A DNA stretch of 10,366 nt from Euperipatoides rowelli (taxonomy: Eukaryota > Onychophora > Udeonychophora > Euonychophora > Peripatopsidae). Position 1 is the first letter of the stretch; each line of letters begins with the position of its first letter. This document shows, one piece after another, positions 8,220 to 10,366 of this stretch. Under the pieces are notes generated by a model, which was not told the DNA's origin, searched no databases, and saw only the letters and a list, made by a program, of their open reading frames with translations. Made by a program: the position numbers and the translations under genes. The DNA is taken from NCBI GenBank assembly GCA_003024985.2, contig PXIH01S0022443.1, one strand, 5' to 3'.

Positions 8220-8764
8220 CTGAAATAAAGAAAAAAATGATATAATAATTCATATTTTATACATTTTTAACATATGTTTCATTTTTAATAAATTTCTAAT
8301 TGACAAATATCTTTATATTTTTAGATTTTTGTCTAAAAATCTTGTAAATGGCAATTAAAAAAATAATTAAACAACAATTTAAAAAATTATTAAAATATCT
8401 TAACTCTTTGAATTGTCTTTTCCAAATAATGGTCTTTTCTATTACAACACATAATTTTTTCCTATTTTGTACCCCTTCATCACATAATTTAATACTCCTA
8501 TAAGAAATTACGAATCAAATTTTTGACTCCCCCTTCCCACAAATAAAATAAACAAGCTTTTATTTCAACTTATGTAACCCACTTTAAATAAACACCTTTA
8601 TATTTGAGCATTGTCTAAAAACAGGCTACAATAAGTCCCATTTACCACCTTTTTAACATCTGTGCATCTATTTTCGTCAATACGAAAGTTGTGTCAAAAT
8701 TATCCAAAATCGATCAAAAAAATATTATTTCACCCCTAGATTATCCTAAAGTTGGGTCTTAGTG

Positions 8765-8860
8765 GGTTTAACTTGTAGTTGTAGTTAGGGTTCAAGGTTA
8801 TGGTAAGGCTAGGACTGTAAATTGAAAAATAATGCTACTATCCACATGGTAAATTGGGAT
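8765..8860 (+). repeat. Dispersed repeat, copy 2
   Basis: The core tggtaaggctaggactgtaa (8801-8820) followed by attgaaaaataatgctactat matches copy 1 (reverse-complemented) and copy 3. It is preceded by a tagttagggtt segment, also shared. Termini are not clear and no target duplication was identified. Confidence 0.6.
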
Positions 8861-8935
8861 TTGTTTCAGCCTGTTTCTAGGCACTCATTATATTTATGGG
8901 TACTATACCTGCTAGACAGTTACTATGGCTACTAA

Positions 8936-8961
8936 ATGCAAATCACATGGGTTATGCAAAT
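8936..8961. promoter_or_regulatory. Pair of perfect octamer motifs (ATGCAAAT), possible POU-factor sites
   Basis: ATGCAAAT occurs at 8936-8943 and 8954-8961, same orientation, 18 bp start to start. The octamer is the classical POU-domain (Oct) binding sequence. The pair lies about 720 bp on the 5' side of the giant exon of the minus-strand gene, in what is probably an intron. Functional use is unproven, and AT-rich DNA makes such words fairly common. Confidence 0.3.
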
Positions 8962-9695
8962 TATATGTGAGTGCATACATACTGTACATATCAAAATGTT
9001 CTATGTTTACTCTTATATTGAAATAAAAGAAAGTTTTTTTTTTATACCACCGTAATTTTTTTACGGTTAAATAAAATAATATTCGGAGAATTCCCTGTAA
9101 ATATATAATATATCCTAAAACACATATGAAGATTTGTCAATTTTATAGAAATAAATTTTTTTGACATCACATTTCAAACCCACCCCTTCCGCATCATCAC
9201 ATATATATGGATGACCCCTAATGCATATTTTTTAGAGCACGTTAAGGAAATATCGATCAGTGAAAAACTGTAAAGTGACACACTGAATAATTTCATTTGG
9301 GTACAACTTCAGATACTACACAAAATGAACATTTCTGTGTTGCACTGTATTCACAGGCTTTCAGCCTGCATTCTATATGATATGCTTAACAAACCTTGCA
9401 GCTCCATTTAGTCCAAAAAAATGCCATAGACTTAGCCGTAGATAAAAGGTGTTCAAAAATGATCAAAAAAAGGTTTATTGCACCTCTTAATGGTAATTGT
9501 TCAGTTTATGGATCTCCCAAGATGTCCGACATTTAGATTTTTATTATTATGATTTTAATAAACCCACACTGACCCTAATTCTGACATCAATATCATAATA
9601 AGTTCAAACTGTAAGTCAATAAAATATCACATTATGCTCCAACAGAATTAGAATTACGTTACATCTGCTAGACAGAGGCCATAGTTATTTATTGC

Positions 9696-9800
9696 CTAGT
9701 AGGAGTTGAGTCCATGTTAGGGTAAGGTTAGGATTGTAAATTAAAAATAAAATAACACAGCCAGCCATATTACCCATGGTCATAATTATATGCCATTGGC
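9696..9800 (+). repeat. Dispersed repeat, copy 3
   Basis: The core ggtaaggttaggattgtaaa (9721-9740) is preceded by tagtaggagttgagtccatg and followed by ttaaaaataaaataacacagc, as in copies 1 and 2. A separate shared piece, ctgctagaca, occurs at about 9665 here and about 8909 near copy 2, but on opposite sides of the core, so the arrangement is not a simple duplication. Confidence 0.58.
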
Positions 9801-10150
9801 TGGTTTCAGACTAAAAAGAGCTGGGAAGTTTGATGGCCAGACTCTTGTACTTTTCTAGTGGATGCATTATTATTTTATGAAACAAAGGAGGTTAAAGGAG
9901 TATGGGCAAAGGTCAGGAACTTTTACAAATATTATTTATTAAATGGACTGTATTAAATATAATAAATATCAACTTTATTTTGTAATTATTAATTATTCAA
10001 TGGAATTTATTTAAATTATAAAATTACTTTTAGAATGTTTTGATGATCCCATCAGCTATATGAACTATACCAAATCATTTATTTACTATATTTTATTTCC
10101 TTGCATTGTTACATTAGTTCTCATGCATGGAATAAGCCATGTTAAATTTG

Positions 10151-10366
10151 CATATTTTCTGCACATCTAGTAGTACATTTTCACATCTAGTAGTATGCCA
10201 TTCACACATCTATTAGTGAATATGCACATTGAGTAGTGCATTTGCACTGAGTAGAGTAGGCATTTGCACGTCTAGTAGTGCATTTGCACATCTAGTAGTG
10301 CATTTGCACATCTAGTAGTAGGCCATTTGCACATCTAGTAGTAGGCCATTTTCACATCTAGAAGTA
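10151..10366. repeat. Minisatellite, 20-23 bp units, truncated by window end
   Basis: About ten units of the type catttgcacatctagtagtg, some with a 3-bp longer end (tagtaggc). Units near the start (10151-10260) are diverged, while those from about 10260 on are nearly identical. The array continues past the last base, so its full length is unknown. Confidence 0.93.

Larger units (their letters stand above)
8220..10150. other. AT-rich upstream intron (minus gene) or 5' region
   Basis: The base pairs next to 8219 are the acceptor end of an intron of the minus-strand gene, so at least one more exon lies at higher coordinates. I find no convincing exon or promoter up to 10150. The region holds two copies of a dispersed repeat, poly-T and AT runs, and a pair of ATGCAAAT octamers at 8936 and 8954. 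The minus-strand intron may extend past the window end. Confidence 0.6.

Noticed and set aside
8220-8253. The N-terminal MNYYIIFFFIS of the long minus-strand frame as a signal peptide or true start
   Set aside because: These codons are the pyrimidine tract and cag acceptor read as protein; the hydrophobic look comes from T-rich intron DNA.
8789-8800. gggttcaaggtta as a tRNA B box (SINE promoter)
   Set aside because: The match to the B-box consensus is poor, there is no A box upstream at the right distance, and the same region is explained by the dispersed repeat.

Overview
This is AT-rich eukaryotic, almost certainly animal, nuclear DNA. Nothing bacterial is present: no operons and no ribosome binding sites. 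Instead there are spliceosomal exon boundaries, cut-and-paste transposon remnants, microsatellites, a minisatellite and dispersed repeats. A few N bases (1501, 1513, 1532, 2867, 2869) suggest a draft assembly. Intron size, repeat content and the kind of transposase relic fit an invertebrate. I lean weakly towards a mollusc or other lophotrochozoan, but no marker here settles the clade.

The dominant feature is a minus-strand protein-coding gene. Its visible core is one giant internal exon (4782-8219, 3438 nt), with a textbook acceptor (pyrimidine tract plus cag) on its high-coordinate side and a GTAAG donor on its low-coordinate side. A 455-bp intron carrying AAT microsatellites separates it from a 96-nt exon (4231-4326). 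Both exons are phase 1-1 and each is divisible by three, so either could be skipped without breaking the frame. The product is a long, low-complexity, Ser/Pro-rich, probably disordered protein. It has an 11-proline run, LPPPP motifs, an RVxF-like PP1 docking motif, a basic cluster, many SP/TP sites and an acidic-serine C-terminal end. It looks like a cytoskeletal or signalling scaffold. I do not recognise the family. Start and stop codons lie outside the window or in exons I cannot see.

From low to high coordinates: 1-1011 is AT-rich non-coding DNA with a minus-oriented copy of a dispersed repeat. 1012-2454 is a decayed plus-strand DDE-type transposase relic with several stops and frameshifts. 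2455-3465 is non-coding, with a 56-bp partial tandem repeat. 3466-3696 may hold a short transposase-like scrap on the minus strand. 3746-4097 is a 352-bp hAT-type non-autonomous element with 15-bp terminal inverted repeats and a perfect 8-bp target duplication, sitting just beyond the donor of the 96-nt exon and so inside the next intron if the gene continues. 4231-8219 is the gene. 8220-10150 is AT-rich intron or upstream DNA with two further copies of the dispersed repeat and a pair of perfect octamer motifs. 10151-10366 is a minisatellite of about 20-23 bp units running off the window edge.

No multi-gene system is visible. The parts with most novelty are the unrecognised giant-exon protein, the precisely delimited hAT element and the transposase relic.
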